Counted from the first letter of the stretch, positions 26,654 to 35,408 are shown. The stretch is 64,000 nt of DNA from Planctomycetota bacterium (GCA_016200265.1 JACQFE010000002.1:1-64000); one strand, 5' to 3'. The notes: a model not told the origin generated them from the sequence alone. A program made the numbers and translations.

Positions 26654-26667
26654 AAAGAATGCGGAAT

Positions 26668-26725
26668 GTAGGGCGGGCTGTGCCCAACAAAAGATCGAAG
26701 AGCAAATGGCGAAGATCGAATCAAC
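26668..26725. repeat. GGGCGGGCTGTGCCC repeat plus AAGATCGAAGAG units
   Basis: GTAGGGCGGGCTGTGCCCAAC is followed by AAAGATCGAAGAGCAAATGGCGAAGATCGAATC. Both halves resemble repeats found elsewhere in the window (13963; 46228). The following gene's ATG (26706) sits in the second half, so its first residues (MAKIES) are repeat-derived. Confidence 0.5.
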
Positions 26726-27287
26726 CAATATTGCGAACCGAAAGTTCAGAATTGTGCAGACAGAGATGTCTCGTGTTCTTGGTCCAATGTTTATTGCTCT
26801 CGGAATAATGAGCATTGCCTGGTACGCCCCGACCGCCCATTGGGCACTGAATGATTCAATTTTCCGGGATGCGATGCATCGATGGGATGTGGGCGTTGTT
26901 GTCCGAGATTTGCGAGCTTTTCTTGAAGGGGCTGTATTCATTGGGGGTGGGATCGCTTTACTTCGCTACCCGCAGCGAACAGGAATCATAGGAGTCGTTG
27001 CTTTGTTGTTGGCGGTAATTGTGATAGCTGCGTGGCACACCCAATATGGCTGGCAACTTGATGTGGCGAAGAGCCGCCAGAGTCTCAGTATGCTGATCGG
27101 CGGCCTAAAAGCACCAGCCGGCTTCCTTGCGATCTTCGTTATCATCTGCCATATGAAGCGGATGAGAATGAGAGCGGGTGACGTGCCTGTCTGCATCAAT
27201 TGTGGCTATAGGATGCGTGGCCTAGGCGAGCCGCGATGTCCGGAATGCGGTCGATTTTACACTCTCCATCAATTCTACTTGCTATGA
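26706..27287 (+). CDS. Membrane protein with C-terminal zinc ribbon, tandem copy A
   Basis: A 193-residue protein with several hydrophobic helices (about 24-42, 68-85, 93-112, 137-155) and a C-terminal zinc ribbon C-I-N-C-G-Y-R-M-R-G-L-G-E-P-R-C-P-E-C-G followed by RFYTLHQFYLL. The downstream gene encodes a paralogue with the same layout; its ATG overlaps this stop (ATGA). The first codons lie in a dispersed repeat, so the start could instead be the ATG of MSRVLGPM further in. Function unknown; a Planctomycetota-type family. Confidence 0.72.
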   Translation: MAKIESTNIANRKFRIVQTEMSRVLGPMFIALGIMSIAWYAPTAHWALNDSIFRDAMHRWDVGVVVRDLRAFLEGAVFIGGGIALLRYPQRTGIIGVVALLLAVIVIAAWHTQYGWQLDVAKSRQSLSMLIGGLKAPAGFLAIFVIICHMKRMRMRAGDVPVCINCGYRMRGLGEPRCPECGRFYTLHQFYLL

Positions 27288-27907
27288 ATGAGAGCTTCGA
27301 AACTTCGCAGGAAGTCAAAACCGTTGTGGCTCGCAAGCGAACGGCGTGCCGATCTGTGGACCCTATTCAATTTCAATACTCACGCATTCTCGCATCCATG
27401 CTCATCGTTTTTGGTATATTATGCGTCGCCAAGTTTACAATATCAGCTGACTACAGATACCTCGCATCGAACATCAAGAATGCAATTCACCGCGGTTTTT
27501 GGGAGATGCTTGTTGTAGAGCTTTATGACATCGTAGATGGATTAACGACTGCGGCCTTTGGGATCGCCATATTGCGCTCCCCGCAATACTTTCTGCGATT
27601 GATGGTCCTTATGACGTTCATCGTTTCAGCCAATGGGGTTATTAGCTGGTACGCACATGTTGGATGGGTTCCCGAGGTGGTTGCGTCTGCAGAAAGCATA
27701 TCCGAGTTTTTATGGCGTCAGTGGGATTCAGCGGGCTATTTAACGGCTTGCATTGCAATTCTGATGAGTCAGAGGCGAATTCACGATGGCGGAAGAATTG
27801 TATTCCCAGTTTGTTCAGATTGCGGCGGCGCATTGCGCGATCTGAACGAGCCGCGATGTCCGGAGTGCGGGCAGGTGTACACGCTTGACGAATTTCACGC
27901 GCTTTGA
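27284..27907 (+). CDS. Membrane protein with C-terminal zinc ribbon, tandem copy B
   Basis: A 207-residue paralogue of the preceding protein with similar helices (about 37-53, 83-100, 107-125, 143-160). The C-terminal ribbon is C-S-D-C-G-G-A-L-R-D-L-N-E-P-R-C-P-E-C-G followed by QVYTLDEFHAL. Both end in YTL-x-x-F-x-x-L. The ATG overlaps the upstream stop. The pair arose by tandem duplication and has diverged in the membrane part while keeping the ribbon and its C-terminal motif. Function unknown. Confidence 0.75.
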   Translation: MNESFETSQEVKTVVARKRTACRSVDPIQFQYSRILASMLIVFGILCVAKFTISADYRYLASNIKNAIHRGFWEMLVVELYDIVDGLTTAAFGIAILRSPQYFLRLMVLMTFIVSANGVISWYAHVGWVPEVVASAESISEFLWRQWDSAGYLTACIAILMSQRRIHDGGRIVFPVCSDCGGALRDLNEPRCPECGQVYTLDEFHAL

Positions 27908-28024
27908 TGATGCAGACAATCCCTTCAGAACCCGGAGCGCGAGCGACGGGTTTGACTCTTGAAGTTCCACAATTTACCGGGCGCTAACGCTTCCGGCTCG
28001 GATTGCCGTTAATGCACATTCACT

Positions 28025-28708
28025 TCAAAGCAAATCCATCACGTGCCGCAGATCTGACACGGTGTGATGCGGAGGGTGGTTGCCGATGTCGTGGATGCGG
28101 TCGTCGCGGCGGATCCAGGTGGCGGTCAGGCCTGCCTTGGCGGCCCCCGCGATGTCGCTGTGCAGCGAATCGCCGATGTGCATGGCCCGATCCGCAGTCA
28201 CCCCCAGCAATTCGAGCGCCCGCATGAAGATTGCTCCGTCGGGCTTGTACGCGCGAACGTCCTCTGATGAAACGACAGCGTCGAACTGCAGGCCATGCCT
28301 TGCAATAGCGAGCGTTAACGCTTCCGTATCTGCATTTGAAACGCAGCAGATGGGCTTTTTCGTTTGCGCCAGGAATTCAATTGCATCGTCATGCAGCGGC
28401 GGATTCCGCCAATAGAATTCGAGCTGGTCGATGAACGGCGACACGTCGCGGCGAATGCCGAGTCCGCCAAGCGTCTCGCGAAGGCTGATTGTTTCGCATT
28501 CAAGAAGCGCCCGAAACGTCTCGTGATTGCTCTTCGCGACCACCCTAAAGAATTGTTCGCCCCATCGGATCGCAAATTCCGGTGCGGACATGGCCAGCCC
28601 GCACTCGCGAACGATCGACACGCACGTATCCTCGACGGCCTGCCGGTCGCCGGCGGCGATCGTGCCGTAGAAATCGATCAGAATTGCGTCAAAGTGTGGC
28701 ATCGTCAT
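28025..28708 (-). CDS. HAD-superfamily hydrolase
   Basis: A 227-residue HAD subfamily IA protein. Motif I is ILIDFYGTI, with the second Asp of D-x-D replaced by Tyr as in haloacid-dehalogenase-like members. Motif II is VSNAD, the Lys is in AYKPDGAIF, and motif III is MHIGDSLHSDIAGA. The replaced Asp, which acts as general acid in phosphatases, raises the chance that this is a dehalogenase-like or divergent phosphatase. The substrate cannot be told. It is divergent from aspS across a repeat-rich gap. Confidence 0.82.
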   Translation of the reverse strand: MTMPHFDAILIDFYGTIAAGDRQAVEDTCVSIVRECGLAMSAPEFAIRWGEQFFRVVAKSNHETFRALLECETISLRETLGGLGIRRDVSPFIDQLEFYWRNPPLHDDAIEFLAQTKKPICCVSNADTEALTLAIARHGLQFDAVVSSEDVRAYKPDGAIFMRALELLGVTADRAMHIGDSLHSDIAGAAKAGLTATWIRRDDRIHDIGNHPPHHTVSDLRHVMDLL

Positions 28709-28850
28709 TCAATTGTCGATTGGAGATTGTCGATTGAGGCGGATTGCCAATTTCCAATTGATACTCCGGCACCGTGCCCAAAAATCTGCGCAATCCGCGG
28801 ACCGCCCTGCGGCCTTAACGAAATCTGCGACAATCTGCGTCATCTGTGGT
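28709..28850. repeat. Compound repeat: TCGATTG heptamers then CTGCG(C)AATCTGCG units
   Basis: CAATTGTCGATTGGAGATTGTCGATTG and GATTGCCAATTTCCAATTG units (28709-28760) match the cluster at 8205-8285. AAAATCTGCGCAATCCGCGG and AAATCTGCGACAATCTGCGTCATCTGTGG (28781-28850) match the units at 22904 and 37538. Two repeat families are nested in one intergenic region. Confidence 0.7.
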
Positions 28851-28945
28851 TGCAGCCTCCTTGCCGAATCTCATCGGGTTTGATTTTCAATGAAGTCGAT
28901 ACTACAAGGAAGGGCTTTTTCGAGACTTTGCACAGGAGCCTTTGA

Positions 28946-30781
28946 GTGAACGTCGCCTATAACCAACGCACGCATTACTGTGGACAGCTTCGGGCCGGAG
29001 ACGTCGGCAAGCAAGTGACGCTGGCCGGCTGGGTCAATTCCTCGCGCGACCACGGCGGGATGACCTTTGTCGATCTTCGCGACCACACCGGGCTGACGCA
29101 GCTTCGCTTCGACCCCAAAAACAAGGCCGCTCACGATGTCGCTCGCGATTTGCACAATGAATACGTGATTGCCGTCGGCGGTACGGTGGTCAGTCGAGGC
29201 GAATGGGTCAATGCGAGACTACCGACGGGCGAAATTGAAATTGAAGTCACTGCCATCGATCTCCTGAGCAAGTGTGATCCGCTGCCGTTTCAGGTCAACG
29301 ACGATTTTGAGGCCAATGAGGATCTCGCTCTCCATTATCGCTTTCTGCACCTTCGCCGTCCGGAGATGCAGCGAATTTTCCGCATGAGGCACGCCATTGC
29401 CCACGCGATGAGGGAATTTTTCAACGAGAAGGGTTTCCTCGAAATCGAGACGCCCTTTCTTACGAAATCCACGCCGGAAGGCGCTCGCGATTACCTTGTC
29501 CCGTCACGCGTCAAGGCGGGAAGTTTTTACGCCCTGCCGCAATCGCCGCAGCTTTTCAAGCAGCTCTTCATGATCGCAGGCTTCGATCGTTACGCGCAGA
29601 TTGTTCGCTGTTTTCGCGATGAGGACTTGCGGCTCGATCGCCAACCAGAATTCACGCAGCTCGATATGGAGATGGCCTTCGTGCAGCGTGACGACGTGAT
29701 GAACATCGTCGAAGGCTGCTTCCAACGCATCTTCAAGGCCGCTCTGGGAATTGACATTCCGCTGCCGTTGCCGCGCATGACCGAGCACGAAGCGATGGAG
29801 CGTTTCGGAATTGATCGGCCGGACACGCGATTCGGGTTGGAGCTTCGTGATATCACGGACATCGTTCGCGGCGTGGATTTCACCGTATTTCGCGAGGCCA
29901 TCGAAAAAAGCGGCGTGGTAAAATGTATCGTGGCAAGCGGCGGCGAGAAATTGACCCGCAAGGTCACGGATGGACTGACGGAAGAGCTTCGCGGCATGGG
30001 CGGCGGCGGGTTGCCGTTGGTGAAAGTCGCGGCTGCGGGATCGCAAGGCGGATCGCCCTCCAGCCTCCCCCCTTCACAAGGGGGGATTGAGGGGGGTTTG
30101 GAGTTTCAAACCGGCATTGCGAAATTCATCCAGCCGATCGCGTCCCAGCTTTGCCAGGCATTGGGCGCGAAGGCAGGTGATACGATCTTCTTCATGCCCG
30201 GAAAATATGCGGACGTCTGCAAGTATCTTCACCACGTTCGCTCGCGGCTTGGCCAAATTCTCGAAGTCATTCCCGAAGGCAAATGGAACCTGCTGTGGAT
30301 CATCGATTTTCCGCTGCTCGTGTGGAACGAAGAGGAAAATCGCTGGGACAGCACGCATCATCCGTTTACGGCCCCACTCGATGAGGACGTTCATTTGCTT
30401 GAATCGAATCCGGGCAAGGTTCGCGACAAGGCTTACGATCTCGTGCTGAACGGCACGGAGATGGCCGGCGGCAGCATCCGAATTCACCGCCCGGATGTCC
30501 AAAAGAAGGTTTTCTCATTGCTCGGCATCAGCGACGAAGAGGCCAATGAGAAATTCGAGTTCTTGCTCGACGCACTTCGCTTCGGCGCCCCGCCGCACGG
30601 CGGTATTGCCTTTGGCTTGGATCGAACGGTGATGAAGCTGGCTAACGCCAACAGCCTGCGTGATGTCATCGCGTTCCCGAAGACCCAGCGGGCCATTTGC
30701 CCATTGACCAACGCCCCCGGCCCGGTATCGAAAAAACAGCTTGATGAGTTGTTTCTGTCGGTGAAGATGCCGTCAAAATGA
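28946..30781 (+). CDS. aspS: Aspartyl-tRNA synthetase with an in-frame repeat insertion
   Basis: A 611-residue bacterial-type AspRS from a GTG with CAGGAG 7 bases upstream. It has an N-terminal OB-fold anticodon domain (about 10-110) and a class II catalytic core with motif 1 region EIETPFLTKSTPEGARDYLVPSR, motif 2 FRDEDLRLDRQPEFTQLD and motif 3 GGIAFGLDR. The bacterial GAD insertion domain lies near 290-430. It charges tRNA-Asp, or both tRNA-Asp and tRNA-Asn if asparaginylation is indirect. Codons about 373-385 (SSLPPSQGGIEGG) come from a G/C-run palindrome inserted in frame in a GAD-domain loop between LPLVKV and AKFIQP. The gene should be essential, so the insertion must be tolerated. Confidence 0.96.
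   Translation: MNVAYNQRTHYCGQLRAGDVGKQVTLAGWVNSSRDHGGMTFVDLRDHTGLTQLRFDPKNKAAHDVARDLHNEYVIAVGGTVVSRGEWVNARLPTGEIEIEVTAIDLLSKCDPLPFQVNDDFEANEDLALHYRFLHLRRPEMQRIFRMRHAIAHAMREFFNEKGFLEIETPFLTKSTPEGARDYLVPSRVKAGSFYALPQSPQLFKQLFMIAGFDRYAQIVRCFRDEDLRLDRQPEFTQLDMEMAFVQRDDVMNIVEGCFQRIFKAALGIDIPLPLPRMTEHEAMERFGIDRPDTRFGLELRDITDIVRGVDFTVFREAIEKSGVVKCIVASGGEKLTRKVTDGLTEELRGMGGGGLPLVKVAAAGSQGGSPSSLPPSQGGIEGGLEFQTGIAKFIQPIASQLCQALGAKAGDTIFFMPGKYADVCKYLHHVRSRLGQILEVIPEGKWNLLWIIDFPLLVWNEEENRWDSTHHPFTAPLDEDVHLLESNPGKVRDKAYDLVLNGTEMAGGSIRIHRPDVQKKVFSLLGISDEEANEKFEFLLDALRFGAPPHGGIAFGLDRTVMKLANANSLRDVIAFPKTQRAICPLTNAPGPVSKKQLDELFLSVKMPSK
30064..30098. repeat. G/C-run palindromic repeat, copy 3 (inside aspS)
   Basis: CCTCCCCCC-TTCACAA-GGGGGG-ATTGAGGGGGG, matching the copies at 5763 and 14933. 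The frame is kept and no stop codon is made. Confidence 0.85.
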
Positions 30782-31131
30782 TCGAGACTAGAGATGCCAA
30801 GCCAACGGTTTTTTGCAATCGCACAAGAACGGCTTAGCCCATGCCAAAGTGCGCGAAATCTCGTGCATGATGCGATGATGGTGGTTCCGATGTTTCCGCG
30901 GGTTGCGAAAGTGGGGAAGCCGACATGCCGTTAAATGGGTAGAAATCGGCGTCGTCTCCCGCGCATTCGTGGACCGCCGCCCAGTAAAATCTGAAAAATG
31001 TGCCCGTTACGGCTGGAATCGGAACTTGCAAGTTCCTATACTCGTTGGCTGAGGGCGACAGTTTTTGACGTGCGAGCGTCATTCCGGGCCCACCGCCACA
31101 ACGGGGTACTCCCTCTGCAGAGGAGAGTGAG
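30782..31131. other. 350-base gap between aspS and the FHA gene
   Basis: No gene is supported. The notable feature is a perfect 16-bp palindrome next to a -10-like hexamer (see 31021-31042). The rest shows no clear terminator, repeat or RNA. Confidence 0.5.
31021..31042 (+). promoter_or_regulatory. Palindromic operator-like site with -10 hexamer upstream of FHA gene
   Basis: GGAACTTGCAAGTTCC (31021-31036) is a perfect palindrome. It is followed at once by TATACT (31037-31042), a good -10 hexamer. The -35 position (TGGAAT) is weak. A repressor bound to the palindrome would cover the spacer of the promoter. Prediction only; the FHA gene starts 90 bases downstream. Confidence 0.35.
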
Positions 31132-32001
31132 ATGACAGGCGAGTCAGTGTCCCTACAGAACATTCCTGTTTCAACTGACTCCGCCCCCACTGTCCACCTA
31201 GTCGTTCAAAAAGGCCCCCAATCGGGATTCCGAATTCGTTGTCGTTCCGTGGTGACGTTAATCGGTTCGCGATCGGGTTGCCGCGTGCAGGTTTCCGGAA
31301 AGCACATCGCTCCGGTTCATGTTGCCCTTGTCAATGACGGGCATCAAGTGCTGGGAGTGGATCTCTTATCTGCCAGTGGGACGTTACTCAACGAACTCCA
31401 GATGAGCCATGAGAGATTGAGCGACGGCGACATCCTCGAAATTCATCCGTACATATTCCGTGTGGAGATCGCCGCGCCGGAGCATAACGGCAACGGCGAT
31501 TTGCACGGCATGGACCTTGATCCAACACCGACCGCCGTCGCCCTCGAACATCTCGACTCCAGCCGCATCCTCAAGCCGAATCGCGAAGTGTGCATGATCG
31601 GTCGACGTGCGGGCTGCGACATCGTGGTCAATGATCCCAACGTATCGCGCGTGCATGCTCTCATTTTCAACTATCTAGGCTATCCGGCCATTGTGGACTT
31701 GATTTCGAGCAACCACACGTTGGTCAATAGCGTGGCCGTGGATTATCAGGCACTGAAAGACGGCGACATCATTTCCGTGGGCGAATCGGAGTTTAAGGTC
31801 CGGCTGGTGGGTTCAAAGATCGTGGAAACTGCGGAGAAGAAATTAAAGGCCGTTCTTGCTCCTCCGCCCGCGCCCAAAATCGCCCTCGCTCCTGCCGACG
31901 ATCTGGTGGACATCCACACGGTTGAAGGCGGCCAGCGATGGAGCGTCGCCGACAACCTTGATCGACTCGAACGTGCCGCGAAGAAGCGCCAGGCCGTCTG
32001 A
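31132..32001 (+). CDS. Protein with two FHA domains
   Basis: A 289-residue soluble protein; the ATG has GAGGAG 6-7 bases upstream. A divergent FHA domain covers about 20-105 (LIGSRSGCRVQVSGKHIAPVHVAL) and a canonical one 130-215 (MIGRRAGCDIVVNDPNVSRVHALIF, with the Gly-Arg, Ser-Arg-His signature). FHA domains bind phosphothreonine peptides, so it probably reads Ser/Thr kinase output. No kinase gene is adjacent. The tail after 230 is Ala/Pro-rich with a final helix. No membrane segment is seen. Confidence 0.85.
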   Translation: MTGESVSLQNIPVSTDSAPTVHLVVQKGPQSGFRIRCRSVVTLIGSRSGCRVQVSGKHIAPVHVALVNDGHQVLGVDLLSASGTLLNELQMSHERLSDGDILEIHPYIFRVEIAAPEHNGNGDLHGMDLDPTPTAVALEHLDSSRILKPNREVCMIGRRAGCDIVVNDPNVSRVHALIFNYLGYPAIVDLISSNHTLVNSVAVDYQALKDGDIISVGESEFKVRLVGSKIVETAEKKLKAVLAPPPAPKIALAPADDLVDIHTVEGGQRWSVADNLDRLERAAKKRQAV

Positions 32002-32079
32002 CCCCTCAATTTGCAAGAATCGCCTTTGCTGTTTCCCACTTACTGACAACTGAATTCTGAAAACTGACGACTCAAACGA

Positions 32080-33147
32080 TCAATGACCACTTCGTCCGGC
32101 AGGGGCTACGGCTCGAAACGTGGTTCCCGTTCCGAAATTTCCCTCAGGTCGTCCTAGAGGCGAGCGAAGCCCAATCGCCGTATTCGCCGGCAGAAAGTTC
32201 GGAGGAATGTTGTTATTCGCGCTGTTCAGGATGGATTGAGCGCTGACGCGCTGGGATGAAGAGACCACATCGACGCCGCTGCCGGGAGCGAGCACATTGA
32301 GTCCGCGGTTGTTCTGTGTCGCGAATTCGGACTCTGATTTCGTTTGCGCTTCGGGAGAATAAAAAGTCACGTTGCGATTAAAAATATTCTGATTGACCCA
32401 CATGTTCGCGATGTTGGCCTGAGTCGCGTATTGACTGGGCAGAACTGTTCGCGACTGTGCGGCTCGGCCATCGACCGTCTTTTGAATCGCTTCCACGATG
32501 CCGTATTCGGCCAGTGAAACGCGGAAGCGACCGGTCATCGGTTCGACTTCGAGTTCCCAGCCTTCGGTACCGCGCTTGGCGAGAGTGGCAACCGGCGAAT
32601 CGACAATCACGTCGCTCTTGATTTCGCCCTCGCTCGATCCCCCACGGACGGTTCCATAGCCGAGACCGATGCGAACGTTCTCGACGGCCGCGCTCGCGTA
32701 GAACTGATCGATGCTGGCGTAGGTGGCGCTGCGCACGCTGACGGTTGTCGTTTGGCCGAACTGCAAATTGACGTGCGAACGCAGGCCCGTGCGAATCTGC
32801 GTTCCGCTTTCGTAGCGGTCGCCGACTTTGCTGGCGGTCCATCCATCATCGACCAGCGCCGAAACGCCCGCCTTGGCCCGGTCCACGCTCCCGCCGACCT
32901 CGATGACTATTGCTGAAAGCGGTTCAGGTTTCTGCGACTCCTCTGATTTCTTTTCCGATACCGGTTGCGGTTCGGCTGGTGCGAGGGCTTGTGCCGGGGG
33001 CGTGGGTTGTTGAGCCTCACCATGCTTTGATTGCTCCTGCTTGGCCGACTCATTCGCCGACGGTGAGGTCGGCTGCGGTTTTTGATCTTGCGCAAAAGCC
33101 GACCCCAGGGGAGCAAGAGCGATGAGAATGACGTAACAAATCTTCAC
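32080..33147 (-). CDS. Exported FecR-domain protein
   Basis: About 355 residues from the GTG at 33147, chosen because AGGAG lies 8 bases upstream and it opens a clean signal peptide (KICYVILIALAPLGSAFAQ). A Pro/Gln/Ser-rich linker (20-90) precedes a FecR-like beta domain (about 95-250: VIEVGGSVDRAKAG, TGLRSHVNLQFG, IVDSPVATLAKRGTEGWE). No sigma factor gene or TonB receptor is near, so it is probably one of the secreted FecR-fold proteins of Planctomycetota and not a transmembrane anti-sigma regulator. It is convergent with the FHA gene. Confidence 0.7.
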   Translation of the reverse strand: MKICYVILIALAPLGSAFAQDQKPQPTSPSANESAKQEQSKHGEAQQPTPPAQALAPAEPQPVSEKKSEESQKPEPLSAIVIEVGGSVDRAKAGVSALVDDGWTASKVGDRYESGTQIRTGLRSHVNLQFGQTTTVSVRSATYASIDQFYASAAVENVRIGLGYGTVRGGSSEGEIKSDVIVDSPVATLAKRGTEGWELEVEPMTGRFRVSLAEYGIVEAIQKTVDGRAAQSRTVLPSQYATQANIANMWVNQNIFNRNVTFYSPEAQTKSESEFATQNNRGLNVLAPGSGVDVVSSSQRVSAQSILNSANNNIPPNFLPANTAIGLRSPLGRPEGNFGTGTTFRAVAPAGRSGH

Positions 33148-33319
33148 GAAATGCACTCCTACGAACGCTACGGGGAGACGTCTTGGCATTATAGCCGATC
33201 GCAGTCGTGAAAAGCCATAGCCGGGGTGATACGGCATAGAGTGAATTTCACGCAATTGCCGTGTCAGGCCGATAGAACCCAATCAGGCTATTTGGAATCC
33301 TACTCTTGAGGAGGATCAC

Positions 33320-34381
33320 GTGCGGAAGGAATCATACGACTTTCTAAAGGCCATTGAAGAGACGCCGTCGCCGTCGGGGTTTGAGCAGCCCGTGCAGCGG
33401 ATCGTGCGGGAGCGGATGAAGCCTTTCGCCGATCGAATCGACACCGATGTGCATGGCAACGTAACCGCCGTCCTCAATCCCAAAGGGCATCCGCGGGTGA
33501 TGCTGGCCGGTCATTGCGATCAGATCGGCCTGATGGTCAATTACATCGACGATACCGGATACATTTTTTTCACCGCCATCGGCGGGATCGACCCTTCGGT
33601 GTTGCCCGGCTCGCGCATCGTGGTGCATTCGAAGCATGGCCCGATCGACGGGGTCGTCGGTCGCAAACCGATTCACGTGCTCAAGCCGGAGGAGCGAGGA
33701 GCCAAGATCGAGCTTCGCGAGATGTGGGTGGACATTGGGGCCAAGAACAAGAAGGAAGTCGAGCAGGTCATCGGCATCGGCGATCCGATCACCTTTCGGC
33801 TGGAGATGATCCCGCTTGGCGATGATCTAGTCACCTCGCCCGCGTTCGACAATAAGTGCGGCACGTTCATCGTAATGGAGGCCTTGCGGCTTTGCGCGAC
33901 CAAATCGATTCGATGCGCGTTGTTCGCAGTGAGTACCGTGCAGGAGGAGATTGGCTTGCGTGGAGCGAGGACTTCGTGCTTTGGGATCGATCCGCAGGTC
34001 GGCATCGCGGTCGATGTCACTCATGCCACCGACTATCCCGACATTGACAAGCGTGTGAACGGTGACATCAAGATCGGCCTGGGGCCGACAATCTCGCGCG
34101 GTCCGAACATCAATCCGCCGCTGGAAAAGCTGCTCGTGAGCACTGCGAAGTCGAAGCGAATTCCATTCCAGCTCGAGGCCGAGCCCGGCGGCACCGGCAC
34201 CGACGCCAACGCCATGCAGCTCAGCCGCGCCGGTGTTGCGACGGCCTTGCTCGGCATCCCCAACCGTTACATGCACACACAGGTGGAAATCGTCAGCCGC
34301 AACGACCTCGACTCCGCCGCTCGCCTGCTGGCCGAAACGATCGCCGCCATCAGCCCGAAGATGAATTTCGTACCGACATAA
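33320..34381 (+). CDS. M42-family metallo-aminopeptidase
   Basis: A 353-residue protein from a GTG with GAGGAG upstream. Co-catalytic metal residues of the M42/tetrahedral-aminopeptidase family are visible: His65 and Asp67 (AGHCDQIGL), Asp177 (FDNKCG), Glu209/Glu210 (VQEEIGLRGA), Asp232 (AVDVTHATD) and a late His in YMHTQVE. It should trim peptides from the N-terminus in the cytoplasm as a large TET-like complex; some members were annotated as cellulase M in error. Substrate preference is not readable. It is divergent from the FecR gene, and the next gene follows 27 bases downstream. Confidence 0.92.
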   Translation: MRKESYDFLKAIEETPSPSGFEQPVQRIVRERMKPFADRIDTDVHGNVTAVLNPKGHPRVMLAGHCDQIGLMVNYIDDTGYIFFTAIGGIDPSVLPGSRIVVHSKHGPIDGVVGRKPIHVLKPEERGAKIELREMWVDIGAKNKKEVEQVIGIGDPITFRLEMIPLGDDLVTSPAFDNKCGTFIVMEALRLCATKSIRCALFAVSTVQEEIGLRGARTSCFGIDPQVGIAVDVTHATDYPDIDKRVNGDIKIGLGPTISRGPNINPPLEKLLVSTAKSKRIPFQLEAEPGGTGTDANAMQLSRAGVATALLGIPNRYMHTQVEIVSRNDLDSAARLLAETIAAISPKMNFVPT

Positions 34382-34408
34382 GACATCCGACGCGGTATAA
34401 TCCCGAAT

Positions 34409-35260
34409 ATGACCTGCCGGACGGCCATTTCAGCGTTGGGCCTCTTTTTCTTGCTTGCAACTCGTGTCGCGGAGGCGGGTGCGACGGTTACGCTCAAGGC
34501 CGTCAAGAAGAACAATGTCGCCATCACGCCAACGACCGAAGTCATCGGCGCGGCGGGCAACGTTTTTGAATGCGAATTCTACATCGCGGGCTGGGCTGAC
34601 TCGGGTTATCAGGCCCGTGGGTATGATTTCCGAGTGGCCGGGGTCACAGGCGCTGGCGACGGTGACGTCTTACCAGTCGGATGGGATGCACCGATCACCC
34701 CACAGCCCTGCAATACAAACCTTGATTGCCACGATCCGGCATTTCAACTTTGTTATTTTATGGAGTTTTGCTTCGGAACGATGCACCATCCGGAACAGGG
34801 TGCATTCGTAACGATGAGCCGCCCGGATTTCATTTTGGCGGGGCTTGGCATAATTTTCGGCGGTGTCGGAACACCCACACTCGATTACATTTGGGGTGAA
34901 ACATTGCAGGAAGTGATCGGCAGGCCCGACTTGGGAGGCTCGTACTACGCCGGAACGCTCAAGCTCCAGATCAAGCCCGGCGCGTGCGGGGACTATGTTT
35001 GGCGGACTGTGGACGGGCCCGATTCCTTCCTTGTTCCAGACCAACCGATTGCGATTATCGTGCCGCTTGTCGGCATTCCATTGAACATTCACGTAGCGCC
35101 TCTTCATGATTGCAGCGATGATCGTCTCCATCTGTTCTCCGAATTCGCGAATTGCTTCACGGCCTCCGGCGGCCAGCTTGCAACCAAGTGTTCAGAGTTT
35201 GATCGCGATGATGACGGCGATGTTGGGATTGCCGATTACGTGGAACTGTTCGCACCATGA
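34409..35260 (+). CDS. Secreted protein with dockerin-like C-terminus
   Basis: A 283-residue protein with a signal peptide (about 1-23, cleaved near AEAG). Residues 25-235 look like a cohesin/CalX-like beta domain of the type often seen in planctomycete secreted proteins, with an internal Cys cluster (QPCNTNLDCHDPAFQLCYFMEFC broken by turns). The C-terminus C-S-E-F-D-R-D-D-D-G-D-V-G-I-A-D-Y-V-E-L-F resembles one half of a calcium-binding dockerin repeat, which ends many proteins in this phylum. It is probably an extracellular or surface protein; function unknown. Confidence 0.65.
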   Translation: MTCRTAISALGLFFLLATRVAEAGATVTLKAVKKNNVAITPTTEVIGAAGNVFECEFYIAGWADSGYQARGYDFRVAGVTGAGDGDVLPVGWDAPITPQPCNTNLDCHDPAFQLCYFMEFCFGTMHHPEQGAFVTMSRPDFILAGLGIIFGGVGTPTLDYIWGETLQEVIGRPDLGGSYYAGTLKLQIKPGACGDYVWRTVDGPDSFLVPDQPIAIIVPLVGIPLNIHVAPLHDCSDDRLHLFSEFANCFTASGGQLATKCSEFDRDDDGDVGIADYVELFAP

Positions 35261-35282
35261 GGCGAGCAGCAACTCCCCAAGT

Positions 35283-35316
35283 AGAGATGCTTCGCTGCGC
35301 TCAGCATGACGGAGTC
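35283..35316. repeat. GTAGAGATGCTTCG...CTCAGCATGACGGAG repeat
   Basis: A short member of the GTCATTCTGAG/AGCGAAGCATCTC family also found at 14016 and 52531, in inverse orientation to the first. It lies between two genes on the same strand. Confidence 0.6.
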
Positions 35317-35408
35317 GCCGCTGACTTGGGAGCCCGCTGTGGGCTGACGACCCGCGTTATCATCCTATGGCCGGTTCTCATTTCATCATTTGAGCGTAAC
35401 ATAGGGAT

